From positions 372,001 to 436,000 of the forward strand of contig NZ_LNQS01000001.1 in the NCBI RefSeq assembly GCF_001513785.1: a stretch of 64,000 nt of DNA, written 5' to 3'. The position numbers and the translations under genes were made by a program. The notes under the pieces are model-generated. The model did no database searches. It was given only the letters and a program-made list of their open reading frames with translations, and was not told the origin of the DNA. The stretch is from Rheinheimera sp. EpRS3 (GTDB lineage Bacteria > Pseudomonadota > Gammaproteobacteria > Enterobacterales > Alteromonadaceae). This document shows positions 9,427 through 18,436 of the stretch, one piece after another. Each line of letters starts with the position of its first letter. The first letter of the stretch is position 1.

Positions 9427-10005
9427 TTAGTTTGCTACTACCTGTGCTTTACGAAAGCAATTATTGTGATGGTCATTCACCATACCGCAAGCCTGCATAT
9501 GGGCGTAAATGATGGTTGAGCCGACAAACTTAAAGCCGCGCTTTTTTAAGTCTTTACTAAAGGCATCCGACTCTGGGCTGGTAGCGCGGTAATCGGCCGG
9601 GCCAGCGATGCTGTTTTGCTGCGGTGCGCCATTTGCAAAGCGCCACTGATAGTTGCTAAAACTACCAAATTCGGCTTGTACCTCTAAAAACCGCGCGGCG
9701 TTGTTAATGGCGGCCGCTACCTTTAACCGGTTGCGAATAATGCCGGGGTTTTGCAGCAGCTCTGCGGCTTTAACCTCATCAAAAGCAGCTACTTTAACCG
9801 GGTCAAAATTGGCAAAAGCCGCGCGGTAGCTGTCGCGCTTTTTCAGCACCGTATACCAGCTAAGCCCGGCCTGGGCAGCTTCTAAGGTTAAAAATTCAAA
9901 CAGCTTGTTGTCGTCATACACCGGCACGCCCCATTCGGTATCGTGGTAGGCAACATAATCCGGCTTGGTTAAATCTACCCAGTGGCAGCGGCACGGTGTG
10001 TTCAT
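9427..10005 (-). CDS. tag: DNA-3-methyladenine glycosylase I (Tag)
   Basis: Base-excision repair enzyme that removes 3-methyladenine. It shows the family N-terminus CRCHWVDLTKPDYVAYHDTE, the motif GLSWYTVLKKR, and the C-terminal zinc-ligand region VNDHHNNCF with the Cys near the N-terminus. Length 192 residues matches the family. The gene begins 10 bp after the M20 peptidase stop, so it is probably co-transcribed with it, an unusual partner. Confidence 0.95.
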   Translation of the reverse strand: MNTPCRCHWVDLTKPDYVAYHDTEWGVPVYDDNKLFEFLTLEAAQAGLSWYTVLKKRDSYRAAFANFDPVKVAAFDEVKAAELLQNPGIIRNRLKVAAAINNAARFLEVQAEFGSFSNYQWRFANGAPQQNSIAGPADYRATSPESDAFSKDLKKRGFKFVGSTIIYAHMQACGMVNDHHNNCFRKAQVVAN

Positions 10006-10015
10006 CTTTAGTTCC

Positions 10016-11323
10016 TTATTTTTCCAGCTTGGGTGGCTGGGCCAGATAATCCAGCGCCAGGCCGGTTAGTGCCCGCACACCGTTTACCAGCGCGTCTTCG
10101 TTAACATCAAACATCGGTGAGTGGTTTGGTGGCACCTCGCTAAGCGGTTTATCTTCAGGTGAGATGCCTAAAAAGAAAAACACGCCCGGAATTTGCTGTT
10201 GGTAAAACGAGAAGTCTTCGGCGCCGGTAATTGGTTTAATTGAGGCTACGCCTTTGTCACCTGCCGCCCATTTAAGGCTTGGCATGGCCCAGTTAGTTAG
10301 TGCCGGGTCATTCCAGGTTACAGCAGCAAAGTTATGTACGTGAAAATCAGCCTCAGCGCCGCTGGCTTTGGCAATATGCTCGCTGGTGTGCGCCATGCGG
10401 GCGATTAAATCTTCGCGCATTTCACTGTCAAAGGTGCGAATGGTACCTTCCAGCTTTACGTCATCGGGAATAATATTCCAGCGAATACCGCCATGTACCT
10501 GGCCAAATGACACTACAGCCGGCGCTTTGGTCACATCAATTTGCCGTGCCGGAATAAGGTTTATCGCGTTAATCAGCTGGCCGGTAACGTTTATCGGGTC
10601 GATGCCACGCCACGGCGATGAGCCATGTACTTGTTTGCCTTTAACGGTAATCTGAAAGCTGTCAGCGGCAGCCATAATACCTTCGGTTTTTACCTGTAGC
10701 TGGCCGGGCTCTCCGGGCCAGACATGCAGGCCAAAAATGGCGCTAGGGCTGGGGTTAGCAAATAAGCCTTCGGCCAGCATCATCTTGGCGCCGCCTTCTT
10801 CCCCGGCTGGCGGGCCTTCTTCTGCGGGCTGAAACACAAACATAATGGTACCGGCTATATCGGCTTTTTGTTTGCTTAATACTTCGGCGGCGCCCATCAG
10901 CATCGCCACATGGGCATCGTGGCCACAGGCATGCATTACGCCGGTTTGCTGGCCGTTAAACTCACTGACAACTTTTGACGCAAACGACAAACCGGTTTGT
11001 TCGGTTACCGGCAGTGCGTCCATATCCGCGCGCAGTGCTACTACCGGGCCGGGTTTGGCACCTGTTAAAATACCCACTACGCCGGTATGGGCTATGCCGG
11101 TGCGTACTTCTAAACCAAGCTTTTTCAGATGCGCTGCTACTTTGGCGGCCGTGCGTACTTCACGGTTAGATAACTCCGGGTGTTGGTGAATATCACGGCG
11201 CCACTCTATAACCTTGGGCATGACCTGTTCAATTTGCTTAGCTAACTGCGGCCGCTGCTCGGCAGCAGCTATCGGGGTATGTAACAACGGCAGTAAAGCC
11301 AGACTTAACAGTGACCAGCGCAT
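10016..11323 (-). CDS. Exported M20-family amidohydrolase/peptidase
   Basis: Metal-dependent amidohydrolase of the M20D (hippurate hydrolase/IAA-amino-acid hydrolase) type, likely periplasmic. A signal peptide (MRWSLLSLALLPLLHTPIAAA) precedes the catalytic domain with DIHQHPELS, ALRADMDALP, MHACGHDAHVAMLMG and PAEEGPPAGEEGG; the C-terminal metal-ligand region is TGAEDFSFY. I chose ATG 11323 because GGAGT sits 6 bases upstream; an in-frame start at 11383 would add residues ahead of the signal peptide. Length 435. The substrate is probably an N-acyl amino acid or a peptide. tag follows after 10 bp. Confidence 0.9.
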   Translation of the reverse strand: MRWSLLSLALLPLLHTPIAAAEQRPQLAKQIEQVMPKVIEWRRDIHQHPELSNREVRTAAKVAAHLKKLGLEVRTGIAHTGVVGILTGAKPGPVVALRADMDALPVTEQTGLSFASKVVSEFNGQQTGVMHACGHDAHVAMLMGAAEVLSKQKADIAGTIMFVFQPAEEGPPAGEEGGAKMMLAEGLFANPSPSAIFGLHVWPGEPGQLQVKTEGIMAAADSFQITVKGKQVHGSSPWRGIDPINVTGQLINAINLIPARQIDVTKAPAVVSFGQVHGGIRWNIIPDDVKLEGTIRTFDSEMREDLIARMAHTSEHIAKASGAEADFHVHNFAAVTWNDPALTNWAMPSLKWAAGDKGVASIKPITGAEDFSFYQQQIPGVFFFLGISPEDKPLSEVPPNHSPMFDVNEDALVNGVRALTGLALDYLAQPPKLEK

Positions 11324-11452
11324 AGTAACTCCATCATTTTTATATAGTGCTACTACCTTAAGCGCCACTGATGAAAATGGCAATTGTTGCTGGAAAATTG
11401 CTGCTAGCTTAGGTAATGTCGGACCAGTTGCTTCAAAAACAGACGCAGGCCA

Positions 11453-12214
11453 ATGCAGTTACATATTATTCCGGGATATATTCAGAACATTTATCTGGTG
11501 CAGGACACGGCCGGCTTACTATTGCTCGATGGTTGCAGCCGTGCCGATGTATCCACAGTGTGCGACTTTATCAGACAAAAGTTAGCTTTGCCGCTAACTG
11601 CGCTTAAGCTGGTGGTGGTAACACATATGCACCCGGATCATGCCGGTGGGGCTCATCTGCTGCGCCGTAAAACAGGTGCCCGCATTGCTTGTCACCCCAA
11701 GGCGTGCCTTTGGTACTCAGGGGTTTTGGGGCGCACGGCGCATATCATTGATGTTAGCTTAACCTGGTGGGTAGCCAACCGGCTGGGTAAACCCAAACGC
11801 CATATCTGGTATAACCCGATATTAAAAGCAGATATGGTATTGGCCGACGAGCAGCACCTGCCTGATTTTCCAAACTGGCAGGTGATTTATACCCCCGGCC
11901 ATACCGATCATGATTTATCGCTTATGCACCAACCCAGCAAGCAGCTGTATATTGCCGATTTAATTGTGTCGGTTAAAAAACGCCTGGTGCCACCTTACCC
12001 GGTTTGCCATCCTAACCAATATAAACAATCACTTAAGCGCGTTAGTGCGTTGCAACCGAGTCGGCTGTATTTTGCCCATCTGCCACCGCGTGAGGGCTGC
12101 AGCATTAATTTTGACGATATTCTGTCGCAAGCGCCAACCCTGCCAAAAAACCACTGGCATTCGATGCGCAACCGCATTTTGCATACGCTGGGCTGGCAAA
12201 CCAACTCGCACTAA
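11453..12214 (+). CDS. Metallo-beta-lactamase-fold hydrolase
   Basis: Zinc hydrolase of the MBL superfamily, cytoplasmic, 253 residues. The metal-binding motif THMHPDHAGG lies near residue 57, followed by GHTDHDLS and an Asp in LYIADLIVSVKKR that would bridge the metals; a late HLP gives the last His. The substrate cannot be told from sequence. No good ribosome site is visible before ATG 11453. It converges with the methyltransferase gene, the two stop codons overlapping by 4 bp. Confidence 0.85.
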   Translation: MQLHIIPGYIQNIYLVQDTAGLLLLDGCSRADVSTVCDFIRQKLALPLTALKLVVVTHMHPDHAGGAHLLRRKTGARIACHPKACLWYSGVLGRTAHIIDVSLTWWVANRLGKPKRHIWYNPILKADMVLADEQHLPDFPNWQVIYTPGHTDHDLSLMHQPSKQLYIADLIVSVKKRLVPPYPVCHPNQYKQSLKRVSALQPSRLYFAHLPPREGCSINFDDILSQAPTLPKNHWHSMRNRILHTLGWQTNSH

Positions 12215-13026
12215 CTACGCGGCTTTCTGAACTTCAGCACCATCTGGTTAACCTCGCCAATGGCCAGGTGCTTTGCCTTTTCTGTTTCATTTCCCGCCAA
12301 TGTAGGCGGCAAAGACCAAACGCCTGCCGGATGCTGAGCGGTATCTTTCGGGTTAAGCAGCATATCGTTGCGCGCTTCAAAGCTAAAGCCTGCTTCTTTA
12401 GCCAGGTCTAACCATAACTGCTCGGGCACATAACCCGATTCTTTCCAGTCGGTATCCAGTAAGTGATCCGGCAAGCGCGGCGCCACTACGCCTAATACGC
12501 CACCGGGTTTAAGGGCGTGATAAAAGTTGGCCAAGGCGTGCTTTAACGAAGTTTCGCCGTCAAAGATATAAAACTGATTGCGGATAGACAGCACCACATC
12601 CGCACTGGCGGGTGGTGCAATAGCGATATCGGCCAGCGGGGCAAACTCAGTAACCGTTACGTTTCTATACACCGGGTGCGATGCCAGTTTTTTAGTGTAT
12701 TCAGCACGGCCTTTTTGCATATAGTCGGCGGGTAGCAGGCTGAACTTGTGAGAGAAATGCGCGGCATACAGCTTGCCCTTTTCGGCCAGTAACGGCGCCA
12801 GCACTTCGGTATACCAGCCCGAGCCCGGCCATATTTCAACCACGGTACTTTGCGGTGTCACTTCAAAAAACGTCAGAGTTTGTTCGGGTTTTCGCGCAGC
12901 ATCGCGTAGTTTATTGGCTTCAGTACGGGCTTCATGTTGCAAGGCCTGGTTGATATCGGCACTGGCGGTAAAGCTGGCATGGCTTGCCAGCAAAAACAAA
13001 CTTACACGCAATAGCTTAGTTAGCAT
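12211..13026 (-). CDS. Exported class I SAM-dependent methyltransferase-like protein
   Basis: It resembles the predicted methyltransferases with signal peptides found in many proteobacteria. A signal peptide (MLTKLLRVSLFLLASHASFTASA) is followed by motif I VVEIWPGSGWYTEVLAPLL and a late LKPGGVLGVVAPR strand. I chose ATG 13026 because AGGAT lies 6 bases upstream; the 13059 start has none. Length 271. A SAM-binding fold in the periplasm is odd, since SAM is cytoplasmic, so the activity is uncertain and the fold may be repurposed. Confidence 0.85.
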   Translation of the reverse strand: MLTKLLRVSLFLLASHASFTASADINQALQHEARTEANKLRDAARKPEQTLTFFEVTPQSTVVEIWPGSGWYTEVLAPLLAEKGKLYAAHFSHKFSLLPADYMQKGRAEYTKKLASHPVYRNVTVTEFAPLADIAIAPPASADVVLSIRNQFYIFDGETSLKHALANFYHALKPGGVLGVVAPRLPDHLLDTDWKESGYVPEQLWLDLAKEAGFSFEARNDMLLNPKDTAQHPAGVWSLPPTLAGNETEKAKHLAIGEVNQMVLKFRKPRS

Positions 13027-13137
13027 GGGCAGATCCTGTAGTGGGGGGTATTTATGCAAAGATGTGGCTAAAGGTAGCTCTATAAGTCTGTTTTTAAAAG
13101 TGATTTAAACGCTTTAGCCCGTGGCTATTTGTATTGC

Positions 13138-13440
13138 TTAGCCATATTGGTACAGCGGCTCTGCTACCACATTGAGCGTGGCCGCTTTATGCAGATCATA
13201 TTTTTGCTGGCGGTTTAGCCAAAACTGCGCACTGATGCCGGTGCCAAGCTCCAGCTTTTTTGCCAGCAATACTGATACTGAGCTATGGCCGTTAACAAAC
13301 AACGATAACTGCTTACGGCTGATATGCAGTTTGGCCGCAGCCTCTGCAATGCTCAGCTTATGCGGTTGCAGGCAACGCTGCAGCAATACCTGTCCGGGAT
13401 GTTGTACAGTTAACTTGGTACTACGTGTTAAAACTGTCAT
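13138..13440 (-). CDS. higA: HigA-family antitoxin
   Basis: Helix-turn-helix protein of the HigA/VapI type, about 100 residues. It has the family signatures HPGQVLLQRCL near the N-terminus, the recognition helix region AAAKLHISRKQLSLFVNGHSSVS, and ELGTGISAQFWLNRQQKYDL. I chose ATG 13440 because GAGG lies 5 bases upstream; the 13461 frame would overlap the toxin gene. It lies 7 bp downstream of the toxin, the usual higBA order. It should repress its own operon, with a candidate operator at 13758-13774. Confidence 0.85.
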   Translation of the reverse strand: MTVLTRSTKLTVQHPGQVLLQRCLQPHKLSIAEAAAKLHISRKQLSLFVNGHSSVSVLLAKKLELGTGISAQFWLNRQQKYDLHKAATLNVVAEPLYQYG

Positions 13441-13447
13441 ATCAGCC

Positions 13448-13735
13448 TCACTGAAACTCATTTAAGTCAACATCATACACATTGCTTTTGCTAAACAGGC
13501 AGGTCACTGAACCAATAGGCTCAACATTATTTACTGTTACGGTAACTGCCCAAAAGCCTGGTGTGCTCTGGCTAATTTCAAAACCGCCGAGTAGTTCTAA
13601 GTCTTTAACCGACGCGGCATCATCTAAATCATCCAGTATTTCAATTACCTGATAAACATAGGTATTCGGCAGCAGGGTTACATCGCCGCTTTGCCATAAT
13701 TGTTGCAGTACCTTTGATTTAAAACTGTTTATCAA
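13448..13735 (-). CDS. HigB-like toxin, apparently missing catalytic residues
   Basis: RelE/HigB-type protein of 95 residues. The N-terminus (INSFKSKVLQQLWQSG), the helical middle (IEILDDLDDAAS), the strand FWAVTVTV and the end VYDVDLNEF follow the HigB pattern. Active HigB proteins have an Arg in the W-R strand after FWAV and usually end in Tyr-His. Here that strand is replaced by a longer NNVEPIGSVTCLF segment without Arg, and the end is Phe-Gln. The start is TTG at 13733-13735 with AAGGA 8 bases upstream. It is probably inactive as an RNase, or altered in target. Confidence 0.7.
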   Translation of the reverse strand: MINSFKSKVLQQLWQSGDVTLLPNTYVYQVIEILDDLDDAASVKDLELLGGFEISQSTPGFWAVTVTVNNVEPIGSVTCLFSKSNVYDVDLNEFQ

Positions 13736-13757
13736 GAGCTGTCCTTAGCTTTAAAGT

Positions 13758-13774
13758 GTTACCTGTAACGTAAC
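13758..13774. promoter_or_regulatory. Candidate HigA operator
   Basis: The palindrome GTTAC-CT-GTAAC (13758-13769) is followed directly by a third GTAAC (13770-13774). It lies 23 bases upstream of the higB start, where HigA autorepression would be expected. Confidence 0.45.
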
Positions 13775-13924
13775 GATTGAAGTGTAGTATGAAAAATGCT
13801 CAAATTCAACTCACATTGGCTTTGTGGCTGGGCGCTGTCATTAATATTTATGCTGCTAATGTTCCCTTTAATATGGGGAGCAGCTATTCCGCTTCCAGCT
13901 CAGGCAACAAATGCTGGGCGGGTT

Positions 13925-15463
13925 TTACCCCGGCACCACATCTACTAACCCTGGGCAATCGAGCACAAAAGCAATTTTTTTCAACGATTTTTGCTCCAGC
14001 ATTAAATCGGCTGCCAGCAAGCTTTGTTGTGCCAGCCAGTCTGCGCCGAGTTTAAGTTGTAGATACTGGCTGCCGCCTTCGGCTTGTAACTCTGGCAGCA
14101 GGTCGTCGCGGCGTTTTTGGTTTAGCAGCACTGCCAGGCGCAACAGCACCAGCAGGCATACAACTTGCGGCAGTTGATACAGACTAAAGGCCGGTATTTC
14201 ATCGGCGCGGATTTTACGGCGGTGAAACCGCACCAAAGTGGCGATAAGCTGCTGTTGTTCCTGGTTAAAACCGGGCAGGTTGGCATTTTGCAATATATAG
14301 GCAGAGTGTTTTTGCACACCGGACGAGTTAATGTGCAGGCCCACTTCGTATAAGGTGGCGGCCCAGCCCAGCAACATAGCGTCTTCATCGGTCAGTTGCC
14401 ACTGGCTGCGAACCTGGCTAAACAACAGCAGTGCGGTTTGGCTAACACGCTCTGCCTGCGCCATATCAACATCGTAACGGCGTTGCAGGCTGGCCACGCT
14501 GTGTTCGCGTATATCCAGGTGCTGCAGGCGGTCACTCATTTCGTACAGCACACCTTCGCGTAAGGCGGCGTCAATATAAACCAGCTGTTCTATTTGCAGT
14601 AAATTAAAGGCGGCGATCAGAATAGCCAGGCCAGAGCAAATCAGCAGTTTGCGATCATCTGTCAGGCCGGGTAAATCCAGCTGATAACTGTTTTCCTGCT
14701 GTACCAGATGCTCTTTTAACGCCAGCAGGTGTGGCAGCTCCAGTGCGTTGCTGCTCAACCCCATGCCGACAATAATATCGCGGATGGTTTTTACCGTGCC
14801 GGAGGTACCTACCGCCTGCTGCCAGCCTGCTGCTTTAAAGCTGCTGACAATCGGCTCCAGCTCTTGCTCGGCCTGTAAAATAGCGCGGCTAAAGCGCTTA
14901 TCGCTGATACGGCCCTGAGCAAAATGCTGCAGCGCGTAGCTGACACAGCCCATGTTACGGCTGCTTAGCCGAAGTGGTTGTACACCCTCGCCAATGGCAA
15001 ACTCGGTGCTGCCACCGCCAATATCTATTACCAGCCGCCGGCCGGAAAAGTGCTCAAAATGCGCCACACCCTGATAAATAAAACGCGCTTCTTCCTGGCC
15101 GGAAATCACTTCTATCGGAAACGGAAACACCGCTTTGGCACGGCGTAAAAAAGTGGCTGAATTCCTCGCCCGGCGCAGTGTGTAGGTTGCAATAACCCTT
15201 ACGGATTGCGGCGCAAAAGGAATTAAGGTATCGGCAAATTGTGCCAGCACACTCAGGCCGCGCTCTATAGCCTCTTCACTGAGTACCAGTTGCTCGTTTA
15301 AGCCTTCGGCAAGTTGTACTTTTTGTTTTTCGCGGTGTAACAGCTGGATATCGCCATCTATTACCCGTGCTATTACCATATGAAAAGAGTTTGAGCCCAG
15401 ATCGACCGCTGCCATGTAGGCGTGGTCGTCCGGGCGGTCTTTACTTGGCTGGTTGTCGTTCAT
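13925..15463 (-). CDS. ppx: Exopolyphosphatase / guanosine pentaphosphatase (Ppx/GppA)
   Basis: Cytoplasmic enzyme that releases phosphate from the ends of polyphosphate. The actin-like ATPase fold shows phosphate-1 motif AAVDLGSNSFHMVIAR, then GQEEARFIYQGV, DIGGGSTEFAIG and GTSGTVKTI; the C-terminal HD-like helical domain includes RFHRRKIRADEIP. Length 512, normal. Its ATG overlaps the ppk1 stop (ATGA at 15460-15463), so the two are translationally coupled. The start agrees with the family. Confidence 0.95.
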   Translation of the reverse strand: MNDNQPSKDRPDDHAYMAAVDLGSNSFHMVIARVIDGDIQLLHREKQKVQLAEGLNEQLVLSEEAIERGLSVLAQFADTLIPFAPQSVRVIATYTLRRARNSATFLRRAKAVFPFPIEVISGQEEARFIYQGVAHFEHFSGRRLVIDIGGGSTEFAIGEGVQPLRLSSRNMGCVSYALQHFAQGRISDKRFSRAILQAEQELEPIVSSFKAAGWQQAVGTSGTVKTIRDIIVGMGLSSNALELPHLLALKEHLVQQENSYQLDLPGLTDDRKLLICSGLAILIAAFNLLQIEQLVYIDAALREGVLYEMSDRLQHLDIREHSVASLQRRYDVDMAQAERVSQTALLLFSQVRSQWQLTDEDAMLLGWAATLYEVGLHINSSGVQKHSAYILQNANLPGFNQEQQQLIATLVRFHRRKIRADEIPAFSLYQLPQVVCLLVLLRLAVLLNQKRRDDLLPELQAEGGSQYLQLKLGADWLAQQSLLAADLMLEQKSLKKIAFVLDCPGLVDVVPG

Positions 15464-17580
15464 TCCGTCTCGGTATTGATCAGTTGCCCTTGCTGGCGGG
15501 CCAGATATTCGTAGATCTGCTGCTGTGAGCGGATACTGCGTTTATTGCCGCGTTTAACGTAGGCATTACTTTGTTTGGCATCAATAATACGTGCCTTTAC
15601 GTTGTCCCGCCACTGAATATCTAAAGTGTCTAATACTTGTTGCTTTAAACGCACATCGTATATCGGTACACCCACTTCTACCCGCTGGTCGATATTGCGG
15701 GTCATCCAGTCGGCTGACGAGAGGTAAACATCGGTTTCACCGCCGTTGTGAAACACATAAATACGCGAATGCTCTAAGAAGCGGTCCAGCACCGAAATAA
15801 CCCGGATATTCTGGCTTTTACCTGGCAAACCGGGAACAAGCGAGCACATACCGCGGATAATCATGCGAATTTTTACCCCGGCCTGGCTGGCACGGTATAA
15901 CAGGTCGACAATTTGCTGATCAACCAGGTTGTTCACCTTAAGGAAAATTTCCGCTTTGCGGCCACTAACAGCAAAATCGATTTCACGCTGAATCAGCTGT
16001 ATCAGCCGTGGCCTGCTCCAGGTGGGCGAGACAATCAGGTGATTGAATTTATAAGGCCGGTAGCTGTATTCAATAAACTCGAATACCTGGGCAACTTCTG
16101 CAGTAATTTCCTGATGGCAGGTAAATAAGCTCATATCGGTGTAAATACGCGCGGTTTTCTCGTTAAAGTTACCGGTGCCGATATGGCCATAATGCATCAG
16201 TTTGCCTTTTTCCATCCGGCTGATCAGGCACAACTTAGAATGAATTTTCAGGGTGGTTAAGCCAAATACTACCTGGATGCCGGCTTCGGTCATTTTGCGC
16301 GCCCAGTTAATATTATTTTCTTCATCAAACCGCGCTTTAAGCTCAACCACTACGGTAACTTTTTTGCCGTTGCGCACGGCATCCAGCAAGGAATGAATAA
16401 CGCGGGAATGCTTAGCCACCCGGTACATGGTCATTTTAATATGCGTTACTTTGGGGTCGAACGAGGCCTGACGTACCCATTCGGTAAAATAGCCAAAGTT
16501 ATGGTAGGGGTAGTGCAGCAGAATATCACCGGCCCGGATGGCGTCAAAACTGGTGGCGTACTGCTCAAACTCCGGGCTTTTCAGCGGCGGCAGCGGCGGA
16601 AATTCGGTGCTTTGATGGCCGATATTCGGAAAGCTGATAAAGTCTTTAAAATTGCGGTACCTGCTGCCGGGAATTAACGAGTCAGTTGAACTGGTGCCCA
16701 GCTGTTTGCTCAGTACTTTCAGCATTTGCTCGGGCATGGCGGCATCATACACCAGCCGCACCGGCTCAGATTTTAGGCGCTGGCGAATACCTTTAGACAT
16801 TTTATCCAGCAGGCTTTGATCCAGTGTGTCACTGATATTGTATTCGGCGTCGCGGGTCAGTTTTAACGAGTAGGCCTGAATATGGTCAAACTCAAAAAAG
16901 CCGGCAAATAAGTCGGCAATGCAGTGCACAATAACATCGTCCAGCAGCAATATTTGCCGCCGGTAGTGGCCGTTTTTCTTGCGGGTATTTAAATGCAGTG
17001 GCAGCTCAATAAAACGCGATAATTCATTGGTAGGCACCTGCACTATGGCATATTCCGGTTTGCCATTGCCGGTCATTTCTACCATCAGATAAGTAGTGTT
17101 ATCTTCCAGCGCCTTGGGCAAACTAACTTCGTCACCTGACAGGATCATCGGCGAAATATGTTTGATTACTTCGTCGCGAAAATAACTGCGCACCCAGCCG
17201 GACTGCAGTTCAGTGAGTTTGAAATTATCTATTAATTCAATATTATGCTTGCGAAGCTCCAGCTGAATATCCAGATAAATAGCGTTAAAACGCTGGCCCA
17301 GCTGTAATACCCGTTGCTGAATTTCCTGCATTAGCTCTTCAGCATCTTCCTGTTCGCTTTGGTGATACTTTTTCAGCAGAATGCGGCGTTTAACGTCGGC
17401 TACCCGCACGCGGAAAAATTCGTCCATATTATTGGAATAAATGCCGAGAAAACGTAAACGCTCTATCGGTGGGTTGCGCTCGTCGGCGGCTTCCTGCAGC
17501 ACCCGGCCGTTAAAAGATAACCAGCTAAGCTCGCGGGGGTAAAGCGGAAAATCGCTGTTGGCAGCGTCGGTGTGTTCCAT
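15460..17580 (-). CDS. ppk1: Polyphosphate kinase 1
   Basis: Membrane-associated kinase that builds polyphosphate from ATP. The N-terminal domain begins YPRELSWLSFNGRVLQEA and contains NNMDEFFRVRVADVK; the catalytic PLD-like domains carry the phospho-His region KIHSKLCLISR and the second site EHSRIYVFHNGGE. Length 706 residues is close to the usual 690. AGGAG lies 8 bases before the ATG. It is the first gene of ppk1-ppx and has a PhoB-box match upstream at 17615-17632, so phosphate-starvation induction is likely. Confidence 0.96.
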   Translation of the reverse strand: MEHTDAANSDFPLYPRELSWLSFNGRVLQEAADERNPPIERLRFLGIYSNNMDEFFRVRVADVKRRILLKKYHQSEQEDAEELMQEIQQRVLQLGQRFNAIYLDIQLELRKHNIELIDNFKLTELQSGWVRSYFRDEVIKHISPMILSGDEVSLPKALEDNTTYLMVEMTGNGKPEYAIVQVPTNELSRFIELPLHLNTRKKNGHYRRQILLLDDVIVHCIADLFAGFFEFDHIQAYSLKLTRDAEYNISDTLDQSLLDKMSKGIRQRLKSEPVRLVYDAAMPEQMLKVLSKQLGTSSTDSLIPGSRYRNFKDFISFPNIGHQSTEFPPLPPLKSPEFEQYATSFDAIRAGDILLHYPYHNFGYFTEWVRQASFDPKVTHIKMTMYRVAKHSRVIHSLLDAVRNGKKVTVVVELKARFDEENNINWARKMTEAGIQVVFGLTTLKIHSKLCLISRMEKGKLMHYGHIGTGNFNEKTARIYTDMSLFTCHQEITAEVAQVFEFIEYSYRPYKFNHLIVSPTWSRPRLIQLIQREIDFAVSGRKAEIFLKVNNLVDQQIVDLLYRASQAGVKIRMIIRGMCSLVPGLPGKSQNIRVISVLDRFLEHSRIYVFHNGGETDVYLSSADWMTRNIDQRVEVGVPIYDVRLKQQVLDTLDIQWRDNVKARIIDAKQSNAYVKRGNKRSIRSQQQIYEYLARQQGQLINTETE

Positions 17581-17614
17581 GATCCAGCTCCTGACTACAA
17601 CTGGCTATTACTCT

Positions 17615-17632
17615 ATGGCAGTTTTATGACAG
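17615..17632 (-). promoter_or_regulatory. PhoB box upstream of ppk1
   Basis: On the minus strand CTGTCAT, AAAA, CTGCCAT matches the consensus at 13 of 14 half-site positions, with the right 4-base AT-rich spacer and orientation. It ends 34 bases before the ppk1 ATG. No clean -10 is visible at the standard ten-base spacing; TAATAG lies closer and TTGTAG farther. Confidence 0.65.
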
Positions 17633-17671
17633 TAAGATGAACGCAGCCGCGGTGCAGCTGCGGTACAAATG

Positions 17672-18178
17672 TCAGATCTGAGTTTCAATATCTACAACAA
17701 TATCAGTGGCGATAGCTTCAAGTGCCCGCACCACTTCATCACGGCTAACGCTGGAGGGCAGCTCTACTGTTGCTACGGCATTAAACAACGGCACTCCCCA
17801 GTTTGGCGCACTTTGTTTACTGCTTTCAAAGTGTACTATGTTGGTACCTTTATGCTTAATAACCGATGACAGCTCGCGCACTATACCAGGGCGATCGTTG
17901 CCGGTAATAACAAATTTCAGATGTTGCTGCTCGTTCAGGCTGCTGGCAATACCGTGCTGAATTTTAATATCCAGATCAGTGATTTTTTCCAGTGCGGCGG
18001 TAAGCTCGGCTAAATCCTGCTCGGCAACTTCTACTTGCAAGATACCGGCAAAATAACCTGCCAGATGGCTGAGGTTGCTGGCCATCCAATTGCCATTATG
18101 AGTGCTGACTACTGTTGCCAGAGTCTCGACCAAACCTGCTTTATCTTTACCAATTAATGTCAGTACTAACTGCTTCAT
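17672..18178 (-). CDS. gcvR: GcvR-like two-ACT-domain regulator
   Basis: Resembles the glycine cleavage system repressor GcvR, which acts through GcvA and senses glycine. Two ACT domains cover about 1-80 (LVLTLIGKDKAGLVETLATVV) and 88-168 (FVITGNDRPGIVRELSSVI). It has no DNA-binding domain, as in GcvR. Length 168 is slightly short against the E. coli protein. It lies upstream of ppk1 on the same strand, but 91 bp and a PhoB box separate them. A general ACT-domain regulator is the alternative. Confidence 0.75.
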   Translation of the reverse strand: MKQLVLTLIGKDKAGLVETLATVVSTHNGNWMASNLSHLAGYFAGILQVEVAEQDLAELTAALEKITDLDIKIQHGIASSLNEQQHLKFVITGNDRPGIVRELSSVIKHKGTNIVHFESSKQSAPNWGVPLFNAVATVELPSSVSRDEVVRALEAIATDIVVDIETQI

Positions 18179-18436
18179 GCGCTATTTTCCTGTCAGACTT
18201 AAATTAGCGTGTCGGCCATAAACACCGTAGTTTGCCGCTTACACGACCTGAGTGTAGCGCTTGCCACTGATTTTTTAAATGTAACCCATAACATTATTTG
18301 TAAATTTAGTAAGTTAAGCCTGCTGGTTTGCAGCTTTGCTGGCACTACAGTTGCCTTTCTGACTATACTTAAGCAGTTTTCGCGATTGTTAAACCAGTTG
18401 CCTTTCACCTTATCAGACACATGCACGGAGTTCGCA

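Noticed and set aside
13789-14055. Frame starting MKNAQIQLTLALWLG with a hydrophobic N-terminus, overlapping the ppx 3' end
   Set aside because: It looks signal-peptide-like, but more than half lies antisense within ppx, there is no ribosome site, and the part outside ppx is only about 45 codons.
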